Assembly (NCBI RefSeq): GCF_001039355.2
Contig: NW_019775493.1
Span: 79,603 to 123,481, forward strand
From: Lingula anatina
Lineage: Eukaryota; Brachiopoda; Lingulata; Lingulida; Lingulidae
Length of the DNA: 43,879 bases
Reading direction: 5' to 3'
Each line of letters begins with the position of its first letter. Within the stretch, counting starts at the first letter, position 1. Below, in pieces: positions 9,555-23,161 of this stretch. The translations under genes were made by a program, and so were the position numbers. The notes beneath the pieces are model-generated. The model was not told where the DNA came from. It did no database searches and worked only from the letters and a program-made list of their open reading frames with translations.

Positions 9555-11483
9555 AGCTGAACCTGTTGTTGACCTGTTATGAAACTTATAAGAGCGGCGC
9601 TCTCTCTGAGCACGCGATCTGTCCTGCAAATCCTTTTACACAGACAGTATAATTGTAGTTATATATTCTCATATAGTCTCAAATATCTTGTCACAAAAGC
9701 GAGACCTGAGCAGGTCGGCAATTACGACCTCCCGTTTAGAATGAGGTTGCTTCACCTGCGTTCAGGTCACTGCTGAACACGAAATGTGTGCGATCAGAGA
9801 ACAAAAAGATTCTTTTTTGTGTGTGTGTTGGGTACTTTTTAACTTGAGGCATATTATCCACACGACCCAAGTACTTGGTGCAACGGTTTAACATTACAGA
9901 ATTTGTGGAACACATCTAAAATAACAGTGGGGTTTTTCAATAGATTGCGGCTTCGTCGTCGTCTCTTTGACAGTATTTTATACGTATATAAAGAAAAGGA
10001 ATTTTATCTTTGTAAAGAATGTGGTCTTTGCTCGAACTGTAGTCCACTAAAATAAAGTAACTATTGGTTTGAACGGTTAGTTAATTTTTTTCTTGTATTC
10101 TACTGACCCCCACCCCACCCGAGTCGTGTTATAAAATACCCCGGTTTCAGACCATTGAGCCGGAACAATCACGCTCCTTCTACTGTAGTCTGCACTTATC
10201 CTTATGTGTATTATTAGAAAGATAACAATGGAATAGCTGGAGTCGACAGACTGCACATGTTGGTGTGCCAAATACCAGCCCTTCTCTTTCTTTTCTGGAA
10301 TAAAACATGTAAGAAACTTTGTCTGCAACGAGGCCTTAGAATATTAATAAAATCGTGCTATACTGTGTATGCAAACCAAATTATACATGCACTTTATTGC
10401 ATTTTATGAGGTTATTATGTAGTTGTATTATTGCCACAGTTTCTACTAAAGAAAAGCTTACTTTGTTACTTAATAATATGCGTCTTGATGTCTACCATCC
10501 ACGTAAGTGTAATACATTATGTCCGATAAGAATAGGAGTGAGGGGATTGTGGATGACTTTTTTTCACATTTTTCTCAACTCAGACCAAAGAAAAACTGAA
10601 CGAAATGTGTAACAAATGGAAGGTGGCTATTGGTTGTATTTGATTTTTGATTTTCTGATTAATAAGAATTTCATATCCCGTTTTTCATATAATATCCACT
10701 GTACACCGAGGCTTTACTTTACCAATTATAGTGATTTTTGGTTAAATATAACGTTTTTGGTTAAATATCATGTATCTTTGGGTGTGCAATACAATAATAA
10801 TTAGCTGATATCTGGACATGTGCATCTTTACCTGCATGTTTCACGTGAACCATAAAAAGCAGACATGTTTTGCCCTGGACATATGATATTTTCTTAGGAA
10901 GTCATTGTTGAAATGTGAAAAAATCGAAAAGAATAATAAAATGCGTAGGCTATTGACATCGAATGCAAATTATTCGATCAATTGCTGCACAACAGCTTCA
11001 AAAACAATGCTAATTTGTTCTCCAGGGGCGCTATTGTTTTCTAAAAAGGCTGTACATATTTTGGCGTTCTCTCTTTCCTCTCTCTCTCTCCTTCTCTCTT
11101 TCAGTATTATCTTAGGCGTGGTTCAACATACAGACCTTGCTTAAAAATCAGCAAAATACTGATTTTCGCACATTCAAAATGCTATCTCCTTGACTTACTA
11201 TTGATCTTTATAAAATTTATTATTAGATGCCATAAAAATGTCAACTTTTCTTCTCAAAAGATGCATGGTTTAAAAAAAGAAGGAAAGCCCAACGTTTCGC
11301 TCTCACCTACTGTGTCACGTTTTCTGCACACCTTTAGTTGACGGGCCTATTGTTGACAACACGTGACCCGCAAGCAAAACGTTCTCTTTACGGTCCAATG
11401 CTTGTTTTAAGGACAAGCGTTTTTTAGCCTGGGAGTTCAGTAAGGGTGCGGTCAACGACCAAACAGGTTTGTTAGGTAACACG
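9555..11483. other. Intergenic region upstream of the M13 peptidase
   Basis: No coding sequence recognised. Small open frames around 10.08-11.14 kb lack domains or plausible codon use. A CT-rich microsatellite-like tract lies at about 11070-11102. The M13 promoter should be in the last few hundred bases, but no TATA box is clear. Confidence 0.5.
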
Positions 11484-13150
11484 ATGTCGGCGTCACCGTA
11501 CAAGCACACTGACCAATTTCAGATGGATTTCAACAGCAGGTCAACTTTAGCTGATCGTAAAAATGAAAACAAAAGGTGGTCTTCGAGAGAGAAATGCTTC
11601 GCCTTTCTCTTCTTTTTCTGTGCTCTTGCCATAGCTGCGTTGGTCTTGCTATTGATCTTGGGGGCGGTTGGTGTGCTTGAATTGGCCCCCTCCAGATCGA
11701 CAACTGTATCCTCGAAAGCGCAGACGACAGTGCCACCAAAAGCAGCACCCATGTATTGTATGACACGAGACTGTATTAAATCCGCCGATGCAGTCTTGTC
11801 AAACATCAACGTCTCTGTCGATCCCTGCGAAGATTTCCATCACTTTGCATGTGATGGATGGTTACAGAAGAACCCAATGCCTGCCTCTCAGGGATCGTAA
11901 GTCTTTTGATATTTACTATTTTTTAATGTGTTTGACTGAAAAAATATCGGGGCGCATGTTCAATTGAAATAGTTTAGTACTATGTTTTAAAATACCGCCT
12001 TGAGCCATAAGAGGAGACTATATAAAAGACGTTGAAAGACCTCTTTAAACATTTTCAATTTATTAATACCAGTGATATTAGCAATCTGAGATCTTTTAAA
12101 ATCAAACAGAAAGCTATTAAAAGTAAAAATAGTCATCAACTTTATCACAAATAATTGCAGATATACTCCAACACGTGGATAATCAGGTGGTCATTTGCAT
12201 GATTGAGAACAAGAGTCCCTCCTTTTGTAAAACTTGTACAGAAACATTTTTACCGAGGCAAAATAGAAAAATTTGATGTTCGGATAATACATGAACGGGA
12301 GCATATTATTTTTGAAGGTAGGACAAGTAGAGGAACTTACGCGGATGTGCAGTAAAATGTGGGGCTTGTGAAAATGATTTTTTTCATAATTCAAATCCCT
12401 TTATTTGGTTCAAGGTGGACCAACTTCCATATATTTGACAAGACAATCAAGACGAGAAACTTCGAGATTTTAAAGAGGCCACCAGAGCGGTATTTGGTTG
12501 AATCCTTTGAGAGGAAAGTGAAGTGGCTATTTCAGAGTTGCATGGACACCAATTCCATTGACCAACTAGGCGCCAAACCGCTTCTTGATGCCATTGAAAA
12601 AATTGGAGGATGGGCTGCGATAGGTGGGATGATCCATTTATATGTTAAGACTGTTTTCAATAATAATAATAATAATAATAATAACTTAAAAGTAAAACTT
12701 TTCGTATGTCCTGGGTCACTGACATTAGGTAAAATTGGATGAGAAACACGTGTTTAAATTCCATTTAGAGCGACTTGAATAGTTGCAGTAGATATTAGGC
12801 CTCAAATAAACCATTAAAAAGCAATCAAAATCAATTTTCGTGTGTGAACAATTTGCTTGTATTACTTGCCATAAACAAAATACGAACACTAGTTCCTCAT
12901 TTAATCTTGTTGCGTTTAGAATAATTTTACTAAACAGGAAATCGTTTGGTTTAAATAACAGGCACGTGGGACAACAACACTTGGAGATTTGAGGAGAGCA
13001 TGTCTACAATCTTCAGTGATTATTTTGTCCAATCTTTCCTAACAATCTACATGAAACCAGACGACATGTCACCGGAAGTCAATACTGTCATGGTAAGTGA
13101 TGATGGGCGTCAAACATAAAATGTTCGACATGCCCATTTCTTTGTTTTCA

Positions 13151-13181
<31 letters not shown>

Positions 13182-16100
13182 ACCACTTCTGTTTGATTAT
13201 TCCTTTTTTCTTTCGTTTGAACAAGCATTAAAAAGATGACAAGAGATCAAAGGTAATATTAAAGTAGTTAGTTTGGAGGATAATTTATAGAATTTAGTGC
13301 AGGAAATCTTACTTTCTTCGCAGCTATTTTTTCATATTAAAGAAATTATTCTTAAATATAGTTTTAACATTTTTGTCATACTGCATGCAAATAAATACTT
13401 ACGTAGGTTTGGTGGGTTTCTCATTTAAGTATATATAATCTATAGGTATGATTCAGAATGCTGTAGAAATCGTGGAACCTTATTTAGATTAATATTATCT
13501 TTGTAGATAGATCAAGGGGGTCTGGGATTACCAAGTGCACAATATTACTTTGACAACGAAACTGAGAGCCAGTATATAATGGGCTACATGAGCTATTTAG
13601 AAAAACTAGCTCTACTGCTTGGTGCTACACAGGAAAACGCTAGAACTTTTGCGCAGGAGGTGTTTTATTTTGAAAAGGAATTGGCATTTGTAAGTATATG
13701 TTTTGCAGTTTATCTGCCTCGTAACAAGTGGTGGTTATTTCTTCCATATGCACTATAAAGGGGGGCACCGAACGTGCAGCAAGTTTCTACCATGAAGGTA
13801 CTACAATTCACAGTCCAATAACGCTGAGAGATCGTCTCTCGGGGGAGGGGGGGAGAACGGTGTTAATGTTGCCCCAGATGGCTTCCAGATATGGTGGAGT
13901 TTCAGAAGGTTGGAGGACACTGGTGATGTCTTAAAGTTTGCGTTTGTCTTTGAGCTTCTGTTAATTCAAAATAGATATTTGATAAGTGAAAAGAAATTTA
14001 GAATGTAGGCCTATTATACCATTATGGGTATCATTTAAAATTTTGCTCCAACGATCCTGATCATTGTCGTTTGCTTTTTATGTTTACGTGCCAAAACCTT
14101 TTTTCCAATTCAATCCTATAGATCTACTTTTCTCCGGCTACCCCGCAAATGTTAGATCCAAATGTGCGATACAACAACGTCACGGTTGAAGAACTCTATC
14201 ATCTCCTTCCACAGGTAAGTGCAGTAGGTCAAATATAAAGAAAGGCGTCGAGAGGCATTCGTTATGAACACATGAGCAAACAAAAATGAAGACGCGAGAC
14301 CGCAGACAACTTTTTCTCATTTTTCACCATCTAGAAGTTCGTGCAACTGATCAATTGTGTGCACGATTACTCAAAAGTTGTAGGCGGTAATTTATCATTA
14401 TGTCATCTTTAAAATGTGACAAGAAACTGACCCTTTCGGAAATTTGTTTATTGTTACCAATTTCAAGATTTAAAGCATGTTTGTTTAAAAATAGAAACTA
14501 TGTTTCGGTGAATTCCACGAGTTGCAAGTTATTTTACCATGAACAATCTCTCTTTCATGCATAGTATTTCGCTTTGCTCTTCCAGTTCAGAAGGGTTTTG
14601 AAACTGGTCCCGTAATGAGCGTAAAATTGTGAAACAATGAGCAAGAACATTAGAAAAAGAGATACCTCCTTTGTTTGGTCTATGGACAGAAGTTTCGAAA
14701 TTGTGTATATTGTGTGAAAAAAATGCACGTTGATGTTATCACAATATTTTCATTCTATTTTATTTTGATTAATTTGGAATTTCAGATTAATTGGACCCGT
14801 CATTTGGCCCAGATAGACGTAGATGTTTCCAACAATTCTGTCGTTATTGTCTTTAGCAAAGAATTCTTGACCTACCTATCAACACTGATACAGCAGACTG
14901 ATCGAAGGTAACTAGCAATCAGACTGATATAAACCTGAAACAGACTACATGACGTCACCAGACGATTGTATTGCGTAGTAAGCCTACCGGTACTCTGTAT
15001 AAATATTTATATGATATACCTTTTGTGAACATGTTAGAAGCCAGGCCTCTTATGATGCCATTTAAAAGAATTGAGTGCTCAAATAAAATTAAACTGTAGA
15101 AAATCATAAAAAAAACAAAAAAAAAATCCGCATCACTACTGATTCAAGTTTGAAATCTCTGGTGAATGATGTAGGTCATGTTCCTCAGCTTTGAGTCAAT
15201 AAATCCCCGAGAAGTCCTCACCCAAAGTCAATATTTGAATATAAACGTTGGTGTGTTATGACCTCTTCACCAGACTATTACATGCACAAAACCTTTTTTT
15301 CCTTTTTTTCTTTTTTGACACATCTGAGAAAATGGCCCTTACATTTTTGATTGTGTATGTGTATCTTATTTGTGTCTTTCAGAGTACTAAATCAGTATGT
15401 TGTTAAGCTCCTGATTGCTAGTTATGCGGAGCATATGTCCAGTGAATTCTTAAAAGCAAGACAAGAAGTCATCAAGATTGTATCTGGTAATATTGAATTG
15501 TATTCGCCGCTGTCATTATTATTACTGTTGGTTAAGAGATTGTGTGTTTCTTTGTTTTGCATTTGGTCTGCTGTGTGTATTTCTTTTTCGTATTGTGCCG
15601 TATTGCCTGAGTAAGAAAACCATTAGTTTTGATACTAGACCGCAATAACCTATGACGAGCAAGTAGATTCTTCGTTATCTAACTTTTGACTGCGTTATAT
15701 AAGTTAGCAATGAGACAATCGATTTCAAATATTAACATTTTCCCATTTATTTAATCATTCGACATATGAACATTTGTTTATTTATTTAAACAGGGACTTC
15801 CCCACAAGAGCGTTGGGAGGATTGCGTGGCGTTGGTTGGTAGCACTATGGGGGATGCTATCTCCGCCTTGTACGTAAGAGAACATTTTTCCAAAGAATCA
15901 AAGGAAGAGGTAATGGAATATATAAACCTTCTAATGTAGCGCCCTCAAATGAGATTCTTAAAACTTAAGTTGAATAAGATGCGCAAATGAGATCATTTGG
16001 AGAATATATATATACATTTGCTTCTTATTGAAAACGTTCTGGGAGCAATCGTAATCTCTCAGATTCTTTTTCCAATGAATATTGAAGATAACAATTCAAA

Positions 16101-19100
16101 GACTGTTAATCAGAGAGCGAAATAATGCAACAGGACATTGCTAACAGCAACATGACCATGGCTTTACTATAGATCGTGCTCTGGATTCATGAAAGTAGTA
16201 TTGTTTTTATAAAGATGCACTGCGCATAAATCCCATATTGGCGAAGTCTCCTAGAAGCGCAGGATCTCTTGCATTTAGTGGAGACGAATACATATCATAA
16301 AGTATATTTGGCGAAAATATTATGGTAACTTTTATGGAAAACATAAAGGAATCTTATTTTTTTGCCACAGGTTAAAAGCATGGTTATGGAAATTTTGGAA
16401 GTGTACAAGGAAAGAATCGACGAACTCACGTTCATGGACGAACCAACTAGATCAAACGCACTGGCAAAGGTAATGAATGACAAGAAAGCACTGATGATGA
16501 TATGTAAAAGATTTTTAATTTCCCTCTTAAGAAATAGACTGCTTAGCGCTTCCCAAATCCTTTTTTTTTTGTCAAAAATAAAAGACGTAATGTATGCATG
16601 CGATTCGGAGATCCAAAGTCGTTTTTAAACGGAGTTTCTTTTCTTTTTCTTTTTAAGTTTAAAAAGTTTTTAAAAAGCTTAAAAAAGCTTGAGACCGGAT
16701 AGACAATGAAGACTAAAAGTTGATTATGATGCCTGAAAATTATTATTTTTTCTTTTTTTATTGTAAATATTTTAAATCAATAAAGATGATGAATGCCCAT
16801 AATAAGCACTGTGGAATTATACCTCCGATAACACAGGCATGTCCTTTTGATAACGACGTAGGCCTCTATTGAACACCACTGCTTTTATAGAATTGACCAA
16901 AATTTTTCTTATTGTTTTTTTCACAATTTCAGCTGAGGGCAATGCGATACCATAAGATCGGCTTCCCAGACTATATGCTTAATGACTCTTTCATGGACTA
17001 CCTATACCTACATGTATGTTATCTATTAATCTTTATTATCACTTCACATAAATGCAGAATGGATTATGATAATTAATAAGTCCTCATCTGAAACAGGTAG
17101 ATAATTAATTGGAACTGTTTTTAATTAAAATTAATGTTAACGCATTCTTAATCCTATTAAGAGTTTACTTTATTTTTTCATTTTCCAGCACGGCGTTAAC
17201 TGCTCAAACTGCTATTTTCAAAATGTAGTCGACGTCTATCGTGGGGGATATCTTTATCAACAAGAAGAATTTAAATTACCCGTTGATAAAGACAAGTAAG
17301 TGAAAAGCTATTTCAAAACTATGATCCGTTCTTTTTAAACCTAATTCGTATTATTTTCAATGTTCTTTATATCTTAATTTTTTGCCCAATGAAATTTAAA
17401 AATCGTTAATTTTATGAATCGAATAAACGTTCGAATATTGTTGCTTGTAGCCTAATTGTAGCCGACAAAATACAGAGCTGTTGTACGTCTGATGTCTAAA
17501 ATTCTTATTTTTGTAGATGGCTTAGAAACCCCATTAATGTGAATGCCTACTATGCTACAACCAGTAACGAAATGGGTTCGTATCAAGTATCAAGAAACGC
17601 TGACATTTTACTCCGTTGGTTGAAGTAGCTTATATCCATGAGTTTCGTTACGCTTGTTTTTATTTCACGGTGAACCGTGAAGCTTAACTATGGGTGATGC
17701 GCTCGTCGAAATTGGTTACTTTGTAGACATTTCTGGAGGGAGAGGGAAGGGGCTTGGGGGCTTGTGAAGAGTAAGGTGACAAAACCACTGAGGGAAAACA
17801 ATCTCTGGCCAACTCCTTTTCTTGTAAAAACCACGCAGACTTTACTTTTCATCTGACGTAAAATCATATGCATGGTTTTTGTTAATTAAACCAAACAATG
17901 TTTGTGAAAATTAAGCCTGTGTCTTTGACTGAGAACATATTACAGCTTATTGATTTAATAAGCTTGCTCAGCCTCTGTTCGTCATTTGTGCAAAATGAAA
18001 TGCATAGATGTAGAACGTACAATGTATAACTTACATGCAAGTATAGAGAAAAAATATCAGAACTAGAATAAAAATATTTTACATCATGTTATCATTTCAG
18101 TTATACTCGCTGGTATTTTGCAGCCACCATTTTATGCTCCTTATTTCACAAGGTAGGCTTCCCAGCTCCACACTACAGTTCTATTCAAATTTCTCTGCAA
18201 ACTTTCCTGTCATGTAAATGTATAATACACAATTCTCACTACCAGCAAATTTTACTAGAACTGCCTATTACAAATCGGGATCAAATTTTGCCAAAATAGA
18301 GTTTCCGTATATGGTATGTAAGGTAGTTGATAAGTGTTTACAGAAATTCCCTAGAATGCTTTGTTGTACGGTTGATTGTAAAGATAGCGTACCAAAACAT
18401 AAAATTGCACCTTTTTCAGAGCAATGAAGTTTGGGAGCATTGGAATGATTATAGCGCATGAAATAACGCATGGTTTTGACACAAGAGGTAGACAATATGT
18501 ACACTAAAACGCTTAGTGTGTTGTGCAGTCGAATAAAAACTTAATTTCAACTAAAAGCCTTTGAAATTATTTCTTCTTCTACAGATATTTGTGTGGCCTA
18601 CTAAGACATTAATTTGTCGATGCTTTAGTTATTGTTTCTACGGAATTGTATTGAGAACTATTTTGTTTCATAATCAAGGGAAAGAAACAATGATTTGGTT
18701 TACGTTTTGAAACTGGGAGGGAATTGTGCTGTTTCTGATATACTTTGTCTCTCTCTCTTAGGTTCCCAATACGACAAGGATGGTAGATTACTAAACTGGT
18801 GGACAAGTTTGTCCAAACAAGCATATGATCGAGCCACCGCATGCGTTTCTTCTTATTTTTCCAATTACGAAGTTTCCGGATTCAAGGTTCTTGAAAAACA
18901 AATGACAGACACGCGCGAGCGATTTTTCACATTAGTTTTACATCTAAAGTAACCCTGGCCAATGAGATGATGATTTTAAAAATAAAAGGACAAATAGAGT
19001 TTTTTTCGAATTCCTGACAATTTCATTTACATATTTTCTTTCAGATTAACTTTTAATTTGTTTTGCTTGTTTTGATGTTTAGGTAAACGGGAATCTAACA

Positions 19101-20584
19101 TTGACAGAAAATATAGCCGACATAGGTGGCCTTCGCGTTGGTTACATGGTAGGTGTATGTGAGTGTGTGTGTGCGTGTGTGTGTGTGAGTGTGTGTGTGC
19201 GTGTGCGTGTGTTTAAGTAGAATGCAGACAATAGAAAAGAGAGAAAATAATTGTTGGCTTTTATAGACATCGAAAATTTGTTTAACCTCGAATAACTTAA
19301 AAGATCGTTTAATCCAATATTAAACAAATGTGTTTATTGAATTAGGCCTACAAGAAGTGGGTATCCAGAAATGGCCCAGAAAAAATGCTGCCAGGAGTGA
19401 ACAGAACCCCAGAGGAGTTGTTTTTCATAGCAAACTCAGCGGTAAGCCTGGGATTAATGCGACAGAAATACACATCTTAGGCATTCTCAGCATTTTTACT
19501 TCAAGCAGCAGGATTGTTTCATTTCTGTGCATAATTGAAGTATAGTAATATTCAGAACCAACATGTTAATATTACAACCCCTGTTTACCCCCGACCCCAA
19601 CACCTAACCCCGCCACCCCCAAGGAAAAAAAATCCAGTCATTGCTGCGGTAATTTCTTTTTCATCTCAATTGTGACAAAGTAACAGTCGAGTTGGAGAAA
19701 GGAAGTCTGATAGTTCAAAGAAAAAGCAAGAAGAAAACTGGAGTCAGTTTGGGAGATTTTAATTAGCATTTTTTCATTACCTTGCAATGTAGATAATAAA
19801 TGTAAATAATAAAGTAATTATTATAATATTATAATTAATAATAAATGATAATAATAATTAATAAATAATAAAGTTATGCCGTTCAGTATTTAGTCTACTA
19901 CTCGGGCCAAAATTTGGGCTTTGACAGCTGTTTCGGTCTCGGAATTAGACAATTCAGATGAACACACACACACACACACACACACTGAAAAATAGGCCTA
20001 CGTCTCTCTGTTATTTCAGATATGGTGTGAACACACGCGACCCCAAGCGGTGAGGCAGAGTATAGCGACCGCCGTTCATTCCCCAGGGTCGGTTAGGTGA
20101 GTGTGCTTTTGATGACTGAGACCGTCACGATGTTCTTGTTGGTAAAAGTTCAGTCTATATACGTCAATCTACACTCGATCAAAAATAGTTTGGAAACATG
20201 ACATCGTTTTTCAATCATTAAAAAACTATGTTATATAGTGGAAAAATCTTCAGTGTATATAAAAAATAACGAATGGTTAGTTCATTATCCATCAATATTT
20301 GGTGAAAAATTTTACCTTAGCTCAAATGGTTATTTTATAATTATTCAAACTAAAGATGTTTACGAACTTTATTTGTTTATTTGTAGTGTTTTTCTGTTAA
20401 TCAAGGCAATTAAATTGACATCAATTGTCATCAGTAAATAAAATATATTTTCTAGCGTTATCAAGTACAGCTTTCTATTTCCAGAGCAATGGGTCCGGCA
20501 TCCCAGGTGCAGGAATTTGCTTCAGTTTTCAGATGTGCTGCTGGCTCGCCCATGAATGCAGCTGCGAGGTGTAACGTTTTCTGA
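11484..20584 (+). CDS. M13 zinc metallopeptidase (neprilysin/ECE-like), complete
   Basis: A type II membrane ectopeptidase that cleaves peptides outside the cell. Nineteen exons join in phase to 766 residues (ECE1 770, neprilysin 750): 11484-11896, 12415-12623, 12962-13092, 13507-13689, 14122-14214, 14786-14907, 15383-15486, 15794-15909, 16371-16469, 16933-17013, 17189-17295, 17517-17575, 18101-18152, 18420-18487, 18762-18886, 19083-19148, 19346-19441, 20020-20096, 20485-20584. All introns are GT-AG. It has a short cytosolic tail, one membrane segment (about 39-64) and a Ser/Thr-rich stalk. Substrate motif NAYY is at 562-565, zinc site HEITH at 603-607 and ENIAD at 663-667. The HSPGSVR segment keeps the substrate-binding His and Arg. 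Oddities: [11 protein letters not shown] replaces the usual [11 protein letters not shown], and the end is CNVF, not C-x-V-W. The ATG at 11484 is the only one giving the short tail. Substrate and exact orthology are unknown. Confidence 0.95.
12659..12682. repeat. (AAT)n microsatellite, M13 intron 2
   Basis: About eight AAT units just downstream of exon 2. Confidence 0.9.
13153..13181. repeat. (GT)n microsatellite, M13 intron 3
   Basis: An uninterrupted GT run of about 14 units, shortly after exon 3. Confidence 0.9.
19151..19213. repeat. Imperfect (GT)n tract, M13 intron 16
   Basis: GT repeats with GA and GC interruptions, beginning directly after the exon 16 donor. Confidence 0.9.
19797..19872. 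repeat. AAT/ATT-rich low-complexity tract, M13 intron 17
   Basis: Alternating AATAAT and ATTATT blocks, largely self-complementary. A (CA)n run follows at about 19962-19985, just upstream of exon 18. Confidence 0.8.
20170..20390. mobile_element. Mariner-type MITE in M13 intron 18
   Basis: The left end, ACACTCGATCAAAAATAGTT, matches the inverted ends of the MITE in intron 1 of both vWA-CTLD genes (ACACTCGACCAAAAAAGTT). The interior shares GAATGGTT-GT-CATTATCC and TTAGCTCAAATGGTTATTTTATAATTATTCAAA blocks with them. The right end (to about 20390) is eroded. It is non-coding. TIR sequence of the TACACTNGNCAAAA type suggests Tc1/mariner mobilisation. Confidence 0.65.
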
Positions 20585-22032
20585 AACACGTGAGAAATCA
20601 CGGCGACATCGGATCCCTTACTATGTGTAGCAGATCGCAATTGTTTTTGATACAGGACTGTTTCCGATCGCAAACAAAAACTGATGGTATTCACTAGATC
20701 TTGTATATAAGGTTGCATCGCTTCTAGGGTTACTGCGTCATCAGGGCTTCATGTTAAAATAGATCTTTAGATAGTAGAAATACTGTAAATGAAATCGAGG
20801 GTTTAAAAAATAAAAGAAAAATAGGAATTTTACTGGTAAAGTATTTAAAAATAGGAATTATTTTATAACAAAGGTTTCCTCTCAATATCCTAAAGCTATC
20901 TCTGTCCAGAATATGTCATATTACAAAATTAAATACATGTCCATGATTAACACGTACAAACACTGTATCTCAGTTTATTACAAACCTATGCCATCAACCA
21001 GGGCCAAAGATTGATATTTCACAAGATATTCACAGATATGTCTTTAGATAAATAGACGATCATTTTGTTCTCTGTCTGGAAATGTGGAAAATGTTCCTAT
21101 GATATCTGCCACCCTGGTAGTGGGTAATAACAAACTTATAACTTTGCATTATAAGCATATACTACAGCTTTATTTTCTAGTAATAAGGTAAAATACTCAG
21201 TACAGTAGTAAATAACCAAAACAAAGACACTGTTAAGCCGAGCTTCTTGTTAAACCGCCATGGTGGAAATGCTGGGTGGGGGCTAAATTTTTTCAGTCGA
21301 ATAAAAGATGAAATGAAAATGGTACATTTAAACGTAACAGAATCGGTACTCTAGAAAAAGGGGTTATATTTTTTTAATATAGGGGTAATGTCCATATATT
21401 ATATACTGAGACACGCACAAGATGTTTTTTAAAGTATCTAAAAAGATAAGCAGCCACTCATACAGCCAGTATTACTCAAACTCCAGCGCAAATAAGGTCG
21501 AAGAAATAACAACACTGCTTCCGAAAATATATTGCAGGCATATCAATAAGTCAAAAAAGAACCAATTGGGCAGATTTTTCTTAACAATTATCAACGAAAC
21601 TAGAATATCTGTCCATTATATAAAATTATGGATGTAAATTTACACAAAGGTTATGCAAATACTTATTTCAGAATGGAAATGCACCAATTGTATTATCATA
21701 TTATATTATATTGTGTAAGTTCATGACAACCAATGTACCAATGCAGAAATAAATGTAACTGAAATGAATATAATTTAAATTTTCTGTGACTTGGATTTCA
21801 ATGTAGCCTAGTCTGGTCTTAATTTAAATTCACCTGAATTTTAATGTGGCCTGCGACAGATCCATTAAACAAAAGAAAGATATATAATTGGATTAAAATA
21901 AAGGAAGACGAAAAAAGGCAATATTCACACACACACGCACGCACACACACTAATAATAATAAATAAATAATAATGAAAATATTTGCGTTAATTGATGGTC
22001 TGGATGATCATCATAAGCATATTTGCCCCACA
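20585..22032. other. M13 3'UTR and intergenic region
   Basis: AATAAA at 20809-20814 is a plausible poly(A) signal for the M13 gene. The remainder is AT-rich without a recognised gene. A (CA)n tract at about 21927-21950 is followed by AAT-type repeats. Confidence 0.5.
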
Positions 22033-22309
22033 CAGGGCCGGATCCCGGATTACGGGGGAGGGGGGGGGGCGGACGCGAAGGCGACCCCCTCCCTCCCGGT
22101 TTGGCGTGGGGTTGTTTGGGGCCCTTCAGCGAGCCCCCAAAATTTTTGGTATTTTGGAGGGCGAACAGTGTCGTTTGGTACAGTTAAGTACTATTAATCA
22201 GCTTGTCTGTTTTTTAGGAGGGGAGGTAAATTTTTTTCAGAAACCGAAGGGAGGGGTGTCAGAACCCCCCCACCCCCACCCCCAGACACCCTTTATATAT
22301 CCCCCGCTG
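22033..22309. mobile_element. hAT-like MITE at the inner edge of the right arm
   Basis: Starts CAGGGCCGGATCCCGG and ends CCCCCGCTG. It carries the G run and the GAGGGCGAACAGTG core seen in the other three copies. It is the inverted homologue of 9286-9554. Flanking 8-mers (GCCCCACA and TAATAAAA) do not match, so there is no target-site duplication here either. Confidence 0.75.
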
Positions 22310-22860
22310 TAATAAAAAATTTAATAAAAATTGAATACATCTTTGAATTCATTCAATTTTATTTTTGGACACTTCAGCATGTGGAATGCACTTCTATATT
22401 GGGTTCTTGTGTCTAGCATTTCCATATTTGTATTCGACCTGCACATGTTGACCTACTTTTCCTTATCAGGAAGTTGACCTCTACAAACAAATGCCAGTCA
22501 GGTCGGGTCGGTCATTTTGCTGACGCTACTTCATATATTGTACGGTTTGATTACTTCACCAAATGTAGACAATGAAACAGGCCTGATGAAATAATTAGTC
22601 AAAAAATAATGTAGTTATTGAATAAATGCACAGACACAGTATATGTCTATAAAAGGGTGCTGAATATTCTACTTATTTGGAAAGCTGGTTGATACATTAG
22701 TCACTGCTCGCTGTGGCGGGTTACACGGCAGTTATTTATAGCAAGTGATTTACAAGTGAAAATAGTGTGTAAACATCTTGGTGTAATTCTGGGTAAGCTA
22801 TTCAAACACTTCAAACCCAGGGTAGTTTGATGACATAAAATCAATCATACAGTCTCAATA

Positions 22861-23054
22861 CCAAATATGGATAATGAAAACGCACTAGTCCCAAACACGA
22901 CATTTTATAACCGATTTGGTTAACCAAAAAAGGTGCCGGATTATTATTGATTCGTAACGTTACACGCTGGTTGATTCATACAGGGGTATTTTTGAGCTTA
23001 CCTGTGACAAATTTCCTCTTCAAAAAGACTTGTATTTGTGAAAGCGTATAAATA
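22861..23054 (+). promoter_or_regulatory. Cofilin B promoter: two CArG boxes and TATA box
   Basis: CCAAATATGG at 22861-22870, CCAAAAAAGG at 22924-22933 and TATAAATA at 23047-23054, the last 108 bases before the ATG at 23162. The two CArG boxes fit CC(A/T)6GG exactly and match those of copy A in position and sequence. Confidence 0.65.
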
Positions 23055-23161
23055 GTCCTGAAATACATCGTTAATAGTTAAATTGGACCGAAAAGACGAT
23101 AGAGTGAGGGAAAACGTTCAGTCAATTAAACTACGCCTGCAAGTTTATAGCAATAATCAAA

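Noticed and set aside
11519-11809. Minus-strand frames opposite M13 exon 1
   Set aside because: Antisense shadows; the plus frame has the membrane segment and M13 cysteines and continues through 18 further exons.
13728-13934. 68-codon frame in M13 intron 4
   Set aside because: Intronic, G-rich, no conserved features, and not needed for the gene model.
20461-20718. 85-codon minus-strand frame
   Set aside because: Antisense to the terminal M13 exon, which fits the family C-terminus and phase exactly.
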